DNA of 64,000 bases from Polytrichum commune (Eukaryota; Streptophyta; Polytrichopsida; Polytrichales; Polytrichaceae), in assembly GCA_950295325.1 (NCBI GenBank), contig OX485806.1, forward strand, positions 16,306,001-16,370,000, read 5' to 3'. Positions within the stretch are counted from its first letter, which is position 1. Each line of letters opens with the position of its first letter. Positions 24,281-36,961 of the stretch are shown piece by piece. A program made the position numbers and the translations under genes. The notes below the pieces were generated by a model. The model searched no databases. It was not told the origin of the DNA and saw nothing but the letters and a program-made list of their open reading frames with translations.

Positions 24281-25390
24281 GTCATCACATCAAGTGAGTT
24301 CAAGGCTTTCACAAAAACGAGGTTTTCCTCCAACACCCATTTAACTCATTGTTGCTTTCTTTGCTATTTTGTGGGCACTTGAATTCAACTCCATGCACAA
24401 TCTTGGCTGTAACGGTATCGGATCGGGAATTGAGTTGCCGAGTCATCTAGTGAGCAATCGCAAGAGATCACAAATTTTTATCTAAAATTTTGGAATCAAA
24501 ATTGTGATAAAAATCTTATAAGATGTGGACATACCATTATTCAGCTGCATGGTTGTGTTCCATTCCATATTTAGTATCTAACACAGGCCTCCACTATCTA
24601 ACCTTCATGGGAGGAAACTTAGAAAATAGGAAGAAACTGAAGCAAGTACGAATAATGAATAATGCCAGTATAAGAATAATAGGAATATTGTGAATAGTGT
24701 CAGTATTTCTAGTGATAGTTTTGCCTTGAGTAGTATTTTCGATGAATATGACCGTGGTAATCTGTGATTCATGTGAATAGTGTTGGGAGTACAACTCGAT
24801 CCAAATTCTCAAGTGTTCGCCTAAGTGTATGAATATGTAAAGAATAATATTCTTACTTTGTTTGACACATTCCAAGGTCATGAAACCGACCCACATGGTT
24901 GAATAATATTATGAAACTTACAGGGAAACTGGAAGTGTTGTTGGTTTTTCTCACATCCCTAAACTGATCACATAAACCCTCCCACCATTGTGTTCACCGT
25001 TGAACCTAGAATGGTATCTATCTACCTATCTATACTTTTCAACACTTGTATATTCCAATCTTCTCATGATTCATCGCAACACACGTCTTGTCTATGTGGG
25101 TGTGGCTTCTTAACTAGAAGCCTTGCCATATATATCACACTATCAACACCACACATATATTAGTCTAGCGACCATGTAACAAAGACTACAATCACTTGAT
25201 ATGTTATTAAACCATATAAAGCTTCAAGGCCGTCCCTTTGTACTGAGACTTGGTGTTTTCAGCAACATGGAACCATTTCCCCTCATTTAAAAATAAATAA
25301 ACTCTAAACCTCAGACACTGAGAAAAAAATAAAATATATACATATACATAGTCCAGTTCACAACCTTGCCATGCTTACTTATTTACTTAA
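24281..25390. other. Intergenic, no gene seen
   Basis: AT-rich sequence without recognisable coding, RNA or inverted-repeat structure. Confidence 0.5.
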
Positions 25391-25489
25391 TTACAATCCG
25401 CAACCTGAACAACTGAGACCCAACTCATGAGAAGGAAGAACCCTATTACAAAAGTCCCTCTCAAGTGGTGCTAATACGCAAGCATCCTG

Positions 25490-26041
25490 AACCCTATTTA
25501 CAATGGGGATTTGAAAGGGGTCTGCCAGCTCAGCACGCCCTAAATTATATTTTTGATGACGTGGCAATACCGTACTAGAATTGGGAACCAAGTCTAGTTT
25601 TTTGCACGTAAATTAACACCATAAAAGGTCTGTGGAGTGTGTATATAATCAACCTAAATGAATCAGACGCAAACCTCAGGAAAAGGTGAGAGGAGTATAT
25701 AACACACCACAAAGAGTCCTAAGCTAGTTGCTGTGAGCCTATTTATTTACAATGGCGGAAGTGTGGGAGCTTCCAGGTCAGCACGTCGTGACCCCCCTCC
25801 AAATGGTGACGTGGCGCCGGGATCCGCCTAGCTGGCACTCCACTTCGTTGGCGAGTAGTTGAAGTTGGGAATCACGAAAGACTCCCAAGGTAGTTGTTGT
25901 TGCGAGCCTATTTATTTACAAGGGAGGAAGTGTGGGAGCTTCCAGGTCAGCACGTCGTGACCCCACCCCCCTCCAAACGGTGACGTGGCGCCTAGCTGGC
26001 ACTCCACTTGGTCGGCGAGTAGTTGAAGTTGGGGATCAAGA
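25490..26041 (-). repeat. Two near-identical ~164-base tandem units plus a diverged third
   Basis: Units at 25712-25875 and 25876-26041 share CCTATTTATTTACAA, GTGTGGGAGCTTCCAGGTCA, GCACGTCGTGACC, GGTGACGTGGCGCC and CGAGTAGTTGAAGTTGGG. A weaker copy at about 25490-25592 keeps ATTTACAATGGGGA, CAGCTCAGCACG and TGACGTGGCAA. The last unit overlaps the 3' end of the small zinc-ribbon frame. Confidence 0.75.
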
Positions 26042-26231
26042 GCTTGCCTGTGACACCGTAAAGGTCGATGGAGTATTGGACCAATCGGACACGGACCTCG
26101 GGGAGGCGGATGCAACTCCCGCACAATAAAAATTGGAAGTTGCCATTGAGGGTTTTGCGCACAAAGAATTCGCCCACTTTGCCACACGCGCGACACGCGT
26201 GGCGGTAGTAGAGGGACCTCCACTGCCACAT
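25992..26231 (-). CDS. Small C4 zinc-ribbon-like protein, 79 residues, hypothetical
   Basis: An intact minus-strand frame of 79 residues that is clearly G+C-richer than its surroundings. It carries two CxxC pairs: CRAC near residue 13 and CGSC near residue 37, 20 residues apart, typical spacing for a zinc ribbon. Hydrophobic strand-like text follows (RVRLVQYSIDLYG, KLLIPNFNY). I do not recognise the family. Overlapping frames also stay open, and the 3' end overlaps a tandem duplication, so this may be a captured fragment rather than a working gene. No intron is evident. It could also be the last exon of a longer gene whose upstream exons lie beyond 26231. Confidence 0.4.
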   Translation of the reverse strand: MWQWRSLYYRHACRACGKVGEFFVRKTLNGNFQFLLCGSCIRLPEVRVRLVQYSIDLYGVTGKLLIPNFNYSPTKWSAS

Positions 26232-26379
26232 GGCGGCATTATAATATTATTGTAGATGTTAAGCACATAAGTAGTAGTAGTATTCAATGCCGCCCGGCAT
26301 GTGAAGAGGGAGGAAAAAGAAGAAGAAGAAAAGTTGTTCTAAGTTGGCATAGATGGGGTCATGTTAAATGGGTACTCTT

Positions 26380-26730
26380 TTTTCCATGGCTAGCCCACTT
26401 CTCTTAGGATATTCACAAACATGCAAAGATGGTTATTAAATGATCCCGATCCAAAGTGGTTGGGTTGTAGCCACTTTCCTCCAACTTTTTCGGAGTTCAT
26501 ATGAATGTCTTATCTAGTAGAAGTGAAGATTCGCATGCTCATGAAATGGTCATATACAGTAGGTCTCCCCTAGCCCTCAATAGTTGTGTTAAGTATCGAC
26601 CCTAGAATGGTTATCATCTTTTGAGCATAGCATCCAATCTCTTTTAAGCACACTTTTGTTTGGTGTCCGTTCTCACAGCCACACCAAACCACATAAATTA
26701 CCACTCAAATAGAGGTGTCTTAATAGAAAA
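26380..26730 (+). repeat. Family-C interspersed repeat, copy 2
   Basis: GCTAGCCCACTTCTCTTAGG, TCTTTTGAGCATAGCATCCA, ATCTCTTTTAAGCACAC, TTGGTGTCCGTTCT and CCACTCAAATAGAGGTGTC match the other copies. Confidence 0.65.
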
Positions 26731-29022
26731 GGATTAAAAAATGAAAAAAACTTGAACAACTCAAATACAGGTTGTCGACCTTAGAATCAAGGAGTACAGT
26801 GTTTTAACAATACCGATTATCACCCCAATTTAAAGTGATTAAATACTAGTTATTTAGTATTGACAATTATAATGTCATTCAATGTCTACGTTGGGTAATA
26901 CTCTTTCCGTATATGTCAAACAAACATGTTGATGTGGGAATATATATAGTTACGGTATAATTTTAATCTAGAATAAAAACTTAATTGATTCAATATAAAC
27001 TATACTAGCACTACTTTGTGTTGTGAGGATTTCAATCAAATAGCGGTAACTTTATTAACATTGACTCTCAAACAACACTACTTCATCATTAAAATTAGTG
27101 TAGAAAATCTTGAATAGTGGGCAAATGACACTTAGAATTACGACGTTCTAGTTCAAGACGTGTGAGTGTGTGTATAGTTAAGTTACTCACGGGGTAAGCA
27201 GGAGTCACTCCGCGTGGGATGCGAGGTAAGGACCACCCCTTGAGGTGGCACTCATCTTTGAATATTGTTTCACACAACCTTGCCCATGCCTTACAAACCT
27301 GCACATTACAACACCGTCCACACTAATTACGTTACATGACAATTAGTGGACGTGACACTTTAATTCTAACGTGTAGATCAAAAGTTATGAGTGAGTGTAG
27401 GGTAACAACCCTTTGCTTACCGTGTACTAGGCGACATTAAACATGACCATCATCATTTGACGTATGAGGTGGAAAACATGATATTCTTAAAACAACATAT
27501 GTCAATCCCTCGTCCTCTTACATTTATCTAGGTCATCGATCTGCATGAATGGAAGGTCTGGAGGACGAAGCTCAGAGTAGTTACGTCTAGTAACCCCACT
27601 TGAGCCTCACAAACTCGAGTGGCAAAATGCCTAGTACGATGAGAACAAACAATTGTTTTTTTTGGTTCAATTGACGTACCCAATCTAGACCCCCCCCCCT
27701 CATAGACCAGTTGAGGAAATTTTCACAAGCTTGTTGCTTGGGACCACGCTGGTTCTTCTAGTGTGACAATAGACTTTCTTAGTGGCCTTTGTAGTACACC
27801 GTTTATGGTATCTAGTGTCACATACATAATAGTGTCAATTACCGTATGTGGAGACGTACACTAATGATCAACAACTTCATCATTAGTGTCACCTCATGAC
27901 ACTCGACGTTCAAGTGCGCTCACTAATACCTTGGCATGAGAAAGTACGTTCAATAGTATCATGAGGTGTATTATTTATTATGTCACACCCTGGTCTACAA
28001 GCTGACTAAACGTGTATACAAGTTACACTTGGCAATAACTAGTACCCTAAATAATATCTCCCTCTTGCATAGTGAAATATAAACACATGACACCTAGCAT
28101 GAGTATATTGAAACGCAAAACTATTATTGCAAGCATCCCAATGCGCTACGCTAAATGTCATGATGTACATGTTTTTCACTTAACTAAGTTACTTATGTTG
28201 GCAAATACTATCATATTGGCGATTAGTGGACACGACCACGTGGAGACCTCTAGGCATCTTGGGTTAGGCCCCTTTGCAAATAGTGTGCGTGACACTAAAC
28301 ACCCAAATTAGTGTTGGTTAGCCGGGCAAAAGTATTCCACAAAGGCAAGTATTCATGAAGCTTTCATTGCGTGATATATCATATTATTACACTTGAGATC
28401 TCGCTTGCAACCTTTTTGGCGATACTCACAATGCAAGGCAGTCAAAAAGCCTGCACAATTGGGCCCGGAATTGATGAGTTCCTTCAAGGCTGGCGGACAC
28501 ACAAAATTATTTATGACCAAGTGTGGGTACATGACTTCCATGTGGCCTCCGCCAAAAACACACAACACAACTCCCTCTAATAAATAAGTTAAACCACTAA
28601 TGACGCAAGTAATAATGTTAATCGCGGAAGAGACTCGACTTCAGGTATAATATTCCACACTTTAACTTTATCCAACCATTGATTATGTGAATCTGCAGTC
28701 TAGGACCTATCGTTAATACAGATGCACTCGAACCTCCCTAATATCGCACCTGTGGCCATCAAAGTGCACGTGATATTAAGGAGGTTTGTAGTGTTAATAT
28801 GGACGCATGATAGTAGAGAGTGAGTGTAGTGTGTGACAGTATGGAATGACACAGGGTAAACATTGTAGTAATGGCAATGATGATAACTTGGTGCATGTGA
28901 GTGTGTGGTTTGAATTCTTTGGTGGATTATTTTAATGTCAAAACTTGTGATGTATGGGAGGGAAATGTGACGACAAGTAGGGAGATTTGGACTGAGCACA
29001 TCCGTCCCCTAGGGTTTCATGA

Positions 29023-29061
<39 letters not shown>

Positions 29062-29230
29062 CATTACAGAGGTTGGGGTGTATTTTCCATCCTTCAATAA
29101 CGTTTTGCTAATTAATAGTATTTGACTTATAGACTTAAGTGATTAATATTGTTTTGCTTATATTAAGAGGAGAGCAAGGAGGAATTCAACCAAAAAAAAA
29201 TGGTATTCTAAAATATGCCAAAGTGCCTCT
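26731..29230. other. Intergenic, no gene seen
   Basis: AT-rich, with a C-run near 27689, scattered AGTGTCACAT-type text and a GA microsatellite at 29027-29058. No coding exon or RNA gene supported. Confidence 0.45.
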
Positions 29231-29235
29231 AGGTA

Positions 29236-29729
29236 AGGGCTGGTTCACATGGGGGGTCCCAAGTCTTAAAGTTCCAAGTCACTTGAGGTCAATCCATGCA
29301 ATCTCAACCGTTGAGAGGATGGAAGTTGGGATTTACCACCTCACATGGGGTCCCAAGTCCTAAGTCCCAAATTGTCACTTGAGGTCAATCTGTGCAATCT
29401 CAACCATTGAGAGCATGGAAGTTGGGACTAAGCACTTCACACAAGGCCCCAAGTCCTAAAGTCCCAACTATGACATAAATGCCTACATGGCAACAGTTTT
29501 TGGAGGTGAAGCTTGCCAGGACTTGTGTCGAGAGTTGGGTCAAGCAAAAAACCAAACCCAACAATTTGAACACAAGTCCCGAGAATCTTTTTTGCACTAT
29601 AACATAATCAAGATCTGACTTTAATGCATATATAAAGACCATACTTAAATGGTTTCTTCAAGCTCAGAAGTTGGGACTTGCTAGCATGAGTGGATATTTG
29701 GGACTTGGACGACCATGTGAACCAACCCT
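29236..29729. mobile_element. Family-E MITE, Harbinger-like ends
   Basis: Left end GGGCTGGTTCACATGG and right end CCATGTGAACCAACCC are inverted copies differing by one base. The left half contains two tandem copies of CACTTGAGGTCAATC-TGCAATCTCAACC. The ends resemble family A (GGGGTTGTTTACACCATGG), suggesting the same superfamily. About 494 bases, non-coding. Confidence 0.75.
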
Positions 29730-30516
29730 AGATACTCCACAACACTTTGCTTCAATATCCAAACAATTATGATGTAAAAATGCATTTTGCCTTTTTGTAT
29801 ACATATATGTGCACTACTAGCATACGGGTTCTACACAATCGTCCCATGATGATGGAAGAACAACGTAAATCTACCACTGTTTTAGATTTGCAAATTATGT
29901 AGTTACATAGGACAAGTTTCTAGTGATGTATGTCAATTGCCTAGGGCTCTTATGCTTGCACACTAAATATTCCAATTAGTGAGGCTGGGAAATTACTGAA
30001 GGTGATACTAAATTTCTTTATGCTATGAATTAGTGCCACCAAAAAGATTTAGGAAGCATTGTTCATCCCGACACTTGGCATTATTTGCTTAAAGTATCAG
30101 TACTTGGCATTGTTCATCTTGGCACTTGGCACTAAGTTATTGACTAAAATATTGGCACTCGATGCAATTCAGTGAAAATATCGGCATTTGACATTATTCA
30201 TTGACAAGCATGTGGCTTGCACTAATCATAAGCACACACTGATTTTCTTGAAATCTATGGTAAATGAGCATAGAATTTACTGAAGTCATGAATTAGTGTC
30301 ACTTAGTAAACAAATCACCTCTAGATGACTTTTGCGTTTCAGCTAGTTTGTGCGTGTGACTTAAATTAGTTTCACCCTCAGTTATTGGGATTATTAGTGC
30401 AGTGATACCATCCTTGGATCTTGTTGCACAAATTAACAGAAGTTGACTTAATATGGGTTCACCCAAAACCTAAGAAATTAGTTGGATTGAGAGGAGAGTA
30501 ATAAGAAGGAATCGAT

Positions 30517-33500
30517 TCATACTCGAGCAACTTGGAGAAGATTCGCAGGAGGCACACTGCCAAGAATGCGGTGAAGCAAATCTTCTTCTCCATCCTCGGT
30601 CAGTCTCTGTAATGCTGAGCGGCACGAGAATTGGCGGCAACACGAATCACCATCTGAAAAAACAACAATAAATATAAATGTTACAGCAGCGGGTTGTAAT
30701 GCAACTTTGATCAGGTTTCGTGGAGCTTGACTAAATCTATAAGGTTAAGTTGCTTACCTAAGTACTCACAAGATTGGGTCAAGGGATTTGTCGCACAGTC
30801 GATCGACGAATATGCAAACAGGTGCAAGTTTTTGCAGGCCGAGGCACTGGAATTGCAAAACTCAAACTTAGGGTAAAGAAGGCTTAATTCAGTTACTTAT
30901 CTTTCATTGGATGTGTATATTTGATTCGTGGGTGATTAGATCAGGTCAGGTCAGATCTAAGAGCGGACACCAGAAAGACATATGTCATGGAAAGATCGGA
31001 CTACGTGTTGAGAATTTGTAAATCGTTTTAGGTTCAATAGTCAACATAATTGAGGGCTCTGATGTGGCCTTCTTATGAATGATTCTCTCGCATGGACTTT
31101 TTAGTGATTCATAACAATTCAAAATAAGTTCCAGACTTTCTAGGATTGCTCATGACTTCTTTCATACACACATACATACATATATATATTTGAAATTTTT
31201 TGATCTCACAAAACTGAGTAGTATAACGTAGCATTTAAGGACCCCCCCCCCAAAAAAACCAAATATAGGTCCAGGTATCTTTCGGAGACAAGAGCTTATA
31301 GTTTCTGTTCAAATTTTCCTTTTAATATTAGCTTGTCCATTTTACTGTCAAGTGTCGGATTGCCTCTAACTGGGTTGAAAGTTTATTTCTAGAGTTTGAT
31401 CCTCCAATGTGAAGGTTTCATTGGAAACAAGAGAGTTGTTATAATGGCCTGTTATGTGAGACCGGGAGTTGTTACAACACACCTAGAAGTTGTTTCTATC
31501 AAAGTGTAAAACGGATCCTGGCACTAGGTCGCAAAATTCGATTTATATACGCCAAATTCAAGTACCCGTGTACTGATGAGCTGAACTTGCAATGGCAGTT
31601 TGACAAGGACTCCAGATCATTGGGGTATGGCGAGGACAAGATTGCAAATTCAATCACTTCACAAGAATATCAACATGTCGAAAGAGTGATCACAACGCCT
31701 ATTCCATTACGATTACCACAATAAACTGGGATCGTAGTAGGATGTAGACATGGCTAGAGATTCATCACGGTGTCTCCGTAAACCCATCGGTTAGAAAGGC
31801 GAAAATGCAGTGAGCTACTTTATAGTCTGGAATTGGCTATTTTTAAATTATCTGACTTCGGAAATCAGCATCAGAGACCCCAAATTAGTCGAATGGACAG
31901 GCGCCGTTTGTAATGATAGAGTTTTTGGTCCTTTATTGTGTAGGGGATTATTTTTCTTTTGAATAATACATTTTCGAACCCCTTTATCCATGATGGATGA
32001 GTTTACATATATAGGATGGTGGACAACTATCCCTATCTCTAAAGGTATTAGATTATGCCACTTTTGCTCTCATGATGTAGTTGAAAATGAGACACACTTT
32101 GTGTTCGAGTGTCCTCTATACAACCCCATTTAGAGATAAGTTTCAATCATTATTTGAGAAGGCGATATTAAGGAGTCTCAAGTCTTTCTTTCAATTAGAC
32201 CATCAAGTTGATATTAACCTCTGCCTCAGTGAGGTCACCGCACTCCGCCACTCTAAGGAATCAACCGGTTTGACACCACCTTGATGTATCTTTAGTCGCA
32301 TAAGCCTTTTGGCTTCTCGGACTCTAAAACCAATTTCATTTCATAGGCAGACGAACCCCAAGCTTGTAAAAATCACCTATTAGTTATAAGGTTGAGGGCG
32401 TATCATGTACCCAAGGGAACGTCTGAACATAATAGGGATTCACGTCGGTTTCCCGATGTTAGTTGTTTCTCTCTTTTCTTCTCTTTTCTTGAGGTCACGT
32501 CATTTCAACTGGACTCTGATCCACTAATTCGGGAGTCTCAGATGTCATTATTTCCAGGTTGAATCGTCTTCTAATTTCATCAATTTCAGCGTACATAATA
32601 AACTATTCCGCTGCATTTTCACTGTCCTTCTGGACAATCGGATGAGCTTAGTTAGACCCCGTGAATCCTTGGCCTTGAAAATATTCCAGTGGTGTCCACC
32701 AAATTAAGAGGTTTCATTTTTACCTTCGATTTCAGCAGGGCTTCTCTGGCTGGACGCGTGGCTTTTCTTCCTGTCGTTGCCACTCCCATTTCCACCAGCA
32801 GGCACTTTGATATGCCACGACGATTTTTCATACAACCACCAAATGTGCTTCCTCTTGCTGCCCCTAATTTTGGAGATGTTTCCTTGCTGTGGGCCTCCTC
32901 CGCCTGTGCCGCTTCGGTGACATATCAACAAGGAGGCAGCATGCTTCTCAAATAGACGTGCACTTTGCCTTCGCGGTGTTGCTGCTGTGACGTCCTCATG
33001 CATCGTCACTTTCGAGTCATCGTCCTCCTCCTGTTTGGGTTGCTCTGAATCACATACATGAAATCATCAAAAAAGATACCAACCTGTATGTGTCCAAGTT
33101 TTGCCTTCTTAGTCACCGTGTCCAGGGACATTTCTGGGCACAATCGGTCGAGACCCAACTGTGTTTCCAAGTCCAACCGGGTACATGTTGACATCTTTCG
33201 GTTTTTCTTTGTTTAATTGGAGTATATTCTATACATTCATGTAAAGTGATGGGTAATCTTCCTGAAGCCTTCAACCAGTTGTTTCTCAAACTCAACCGGT
33301 TTATTTGTAACTGCAGCCGATTCTCCCTCTTCATTGCTGAGTAAGGTACGTAAGTAGGCCTTATGTGGTCACTCTTCTTAATGCACAACTCTATTTTTGA
33401 GGTCTATGGCAAGGCTTGTAGTTGAAGAACGGTAGAGATTGGAATCTGTGCTCAAAATTATTAATGTTACCCATTCTTGGTCAAAGAGCCACCATAATTT

Positions 33501-34846
33501 GGGAGGGTTTATGTGATCATTTGACGAGAGAGAAAATCGTTACCTTCGAGACTGATGTGCTTTGCATCTCTCTCCACTCCTATTCTTGAACTTGGGATGG
33601 CAAATCTATTACTTAATTGATGCATGCTAATTTTGGTTTTTTTTCGACACATTGCAGAGTCATAATCTGGGAGCTTATCATAGCTTACTTGAACACAATG
33701 TAAATGAGGATAAGGGATGATCCAATATTAAGCACATGTATAAGGTAGGTGGGAAGCAGGAGGAGAAGAGAATCACAAGGAAAGGGAAGGGGTGAATGAT
33801 GTGAGGGAGCGAAGGCCCAAGAACTAATTTACTCGTTTTTGTTGTACACAACTTAGTCATCTTTCCAATGATGTGGCATGTCTATAGAAATGTCTCGCTC
33901 TTTTTTTAATGTTTTTGGGATATGTTTGGGAGTAGAGGTGAATAAATAGAGGTGAATACAATTATCCATCAACTCAAAATAACTTTTGGTTTGAATTTGG
34001 TTATTTTGCATACAATATCTTTCATGTTCGGTAAGTTTTCAGTGCAGCATGCTTAGAGATAATTGTGGAGGTTCGTGTAAAGAACATTTTATATCGGTCA
34101 TTGAGGGTCAAACTCATCCTTTTGGCATGCTCAATGAACCTCACGAAATGGGTTGCTCTACTTCATTCACATTCCAACACCACCTCTTAGCATGCACCAT
34201 CACAATTGGAAACAAATTATTGATGTTGTGTGCATATAAAAACACCCATTAATGGAGAATCATAGCCTATAGAAGTCTAGCAACTCCCGGCGAAAAGTCC
34301 TGTTGAGTTGAAAGGTGATCATCAAATCTAATATATCATATATCTTTGCTAAAATAGAAAGCATGCGACATTGCAAAAATACTTATAAGGAATACCTGAG
34401 CCTGGGTAGAGTGATTTGACCGAGACCAGTGTAGGCCGCCTGCGTTTTGACCTCATTCGAAGCCAATACTGAGGAACTCCAGGGTTACTAAGTTGCAACT
34501 CAGCTGTGCGTTTGTTAAAAAGCCTCGCACTCTTTCGAACAGCAGGCTGCATCGTCATGTCTGAAGAATCTGATGCGAGTTTCACAGCATTCACATGAGC
34601 AGTGCTCGGTTTTTTTAGTTTGTTGGAATAATAATTATTATTATTCCTATTACGTGATGATCTCATTTTCTTCACAGTGGGATTATCCTTGAGGATGTTG
34701 TAAAGTGTGTCCACCGAGAAGATGAATTTGCCAGCGTGACTTGTCAATCTTTTGCTGCATGTGCGGGCAGCTGATCTCAATGAATGTCGTGAAACTCCAG
34801 CATCCACTCTCGGAGGTACCATCCTTAAATTATGTTCCTGCTTCAT
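30517..34846 (-). CDS. Basic nuclear-type protein of unknown function, three exons
   Basis: Exons 5' to 3': 34846-34396, 33044-32724 and 30653-30517. Junctions are GT-AG (acceptors GATTCAG and TTTTTTCAG) and in phase, giving 302 residues. An in-frame TGA lies a few codons upstream of the chosen ATG, but an upstream exon is not excluded. A motif of the form (R/K)xSARLFxK occurs twice, VRKSARLFNK and RRQSARLFEK, with a weaker SRHSLRSAARTCSKR near the start. The motif in both large exons is the main evidence that they belong together. RMRSKRRRPT resembles a nuclear localisation signal. The C-terminus, EEDLLHRILGSVPPANLLQV, resembles the first helices of an F-box but stops at once. I do not recognise the family; nuclear location is inference. 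The introns contain a LINE tail and an AACCGGTT repeat. Confidence 0.6.
30700..30876 (+). other. Exon-like plus-strand open frame, unidentified
   Basis: A 58-codon open stretch whose second half reads like genuine protein (KYSQDWVKGFVAQSIDEYAN, then a Leu/Gln/Ala-rich helix-like end). It lies inside the last intron of the minus-strand gene. It has no start codon and no partner exon that I can find. It could be a fragment of a decayed gene or chance. Confidence 0.25.
32046..32345 (+). mobile_element. 3' end of a non-LTR retrotransposon (LINE), decayed
   Basis: Reads CHFCSHDVVENETHFVFECP in one frame: the CxxC...H...C zinc knuckle found at the extreme C-terminus of many LINE ORF2 proteins, followed by a stop and frameshifts. 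The downstream text (CACCACCTTGATGTA, CCTTTTGGCTTCTCGGACTC, CAATTTCATTTCAT) recurs at 57.5-57.8 kb. It is inserted in the last intron of the minus-strand gene, in antisense orientation. Confidence 0.75.
33085..33340 (+). repeat. AACCGGTT-family repeat, copy 6
   Basis: AGTCCAACCGGGTACATGTT, GACATCTTTCGGTTTTTCTT, TTCTATACATTCATG, ATCTTCCTGAAGCCTTCAAC and CTCAACCGGTTTATTTGTAA. It lies in the intron just upstream of an exon of the minus-strand gene. Family-C-like text follows at 33350-33500. Confidence 0.75.
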
Positions 34847-36950
34847 GATTTCAAAGCCAAACTTTCAGAATCTTCAAACTCGTGATGGGGGTTTTTGTAT
34901 TAAGATAGTAGCAAAAGTAGGTCATTCACTAAACCAACGATAATGTGACACAATTCATATTTCTTAATATTTGGTCTCTTGTCACACACAGGATCGCACT
35001 GTCTCCGTGTGGCATCAATTGCCTTGCAAATTTACAGATGGAAGGTGTTAAGGTAACAAGGCTCTGTTTGTGAATATTAAAGTCAATGCAGCCCTTGCAG
35101 CCTGATGAATTCCACTTTCAATTTGTGCAGCGGTTTACATTGAAAATAACCCTCAATTAGTGTGGTTAAAGCACAACTTAGACCTGTAGTTAATTAAATT
35201 GACAGAGCATCGATTTATTTTGATTCAATCATGGCTGGGACATTGATACAGAAGCGCAGCTCTAATGCAAATGCTTGCGTTGAAACTTGACGGAGTTTTG
35301 TAATATTAATCTCAAACTCTAAGCTCTGAATTTTTTTTAAATACACACATGTGTTTGAAATTCGTCACTCGTAGGAAAGTTGACCATTGTGTACTCTGTC
35401 AATTGGGTGGCAACAAACTATGGCTCAAGGAGCATCATGATCAAAATTGATCAAAATCACGACTTCTTCTGGAGTTTTTTGTGATCAAAGCTGAATACTC
35501 AGAACTAGGTCTTCAAAAGAGGAGGTCCAAAATCATCATAACGAATTTAATGGAATGGGTTCTTCTGGTAGGTAACTTGCTGTCGGATTTCTAAATTTGA
35601 CATGTGCTTCAATGGATCCAAGAGTACGTCCAGAATTAACACCCACAAAATACAAACAGTGGCCATTAGAAACAGATTGAAGAACTTAGAATTCCGACAT
35701 CACATATGACAGATGGCCTCAATGCAAAACCCTAAGTTATGTGTACCTAGTTATCAAAAATGACGCCACACATGAGCTAACTCCCAGACTGCCATGTTTA
35801 ATTCCCTCCCTTGCATGCTTATTTTCTGACACTAAAATCGGTGACTCAATTAGATTACACAGGGTGCTGAGAGAATTAAAGGCAAGAAAAGGGTACTAGG
35901 TCATATCACAGTTACAGCTAGGGGGAGGACTCTCAATCACCGAAAATTAAACCCTAATTCGTGTGATGGGTTCGAAAGCTTCCAAAAACTTCGTCCACCA
36001 TCAGACCAAGACACAACACTTTGGGCAAACTTACAACCTGCACATGACATAGCCTGCGAAACGTCGACCTAAAGATAGAATGCAAAAAAGCAACAACAAC
36101 AACAATATGCAATTATTCATATGCGTGGTCATGAATGAATGAAATATTTAACAAGAGTCAGAGTGACTGTGGAGTAATTATAATTCATGTGATGAAGCAG
36201 CAAAGTTACATACCTACCCATCTGAAGAGGCCCTTCGAGTGGTAATGAATTCGTGGAAATGGCTCAAATTTCACCAGGCTGCTCAATCCAAACCCATCAT
36301 CCATGCTTCCTCCGATCACCAATTTCAATAAAAAAGATTGATACACTCAATCATATACGCATGCTACAGCAGTATATATTCCTATCTATTGGAAGTTTAG
36401 TATGTCTTCCAAGGCAAACCTCCCGTCATGTCATACAACAATGTCACATTTTTGTTTGCACTAATCAACCTTGTCCTCGCCTGCATCAATTGCTCTAGGT
36501 ACTACAACACCACCATCATCAACTACTATATAAGTTGTGGGAATTGTGCGTCACCACCGAACGGAAGTTTCAGGCTACGTTAGCCGTGAATCATGAACTC
36601 ATTATACCCGAATTCTATGAGCTCATGACATTGTAGCTGCAAGAAGTAGAGGAAATTAGGGCAAGAAAGAATGACTCTAAATGCATGCATCACAACATGA
36701 AAGGAAAAAAGCAGGATGACTTCAGTTTGATGAGTTGTAGATTTAAGGCCGCCCTCAGTGGTGCTAACTTCGACTTCGACTTAGACTCAAACTGATCTTG
36801 AGCTTGGATCGAAGATAAAGCTCCAAAGTCCCACCGCAACCTCGCGGCCATCCTTCAAGTCTTCGAGTCTTAATTTGAATCAACGCTCCAACTGCGGCCG
36901 CAAACATAGCCCATGCAACTGCCACAGCCGTCGCTGAAAGGGGATCGACG
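34847..36950. other. Upstream region of the minus-strand gene, no exon confirmed
   Basis: AT-rich. Could hold a leader exon and intron for the gene ending at 34846 (a leader-like ATTAGGGTTT tract lies on the minus strand near 35945), but no further coding exon is supported. Confidence 0.4.
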
Positions 36951-36961
36951 GCTCTCCATCT

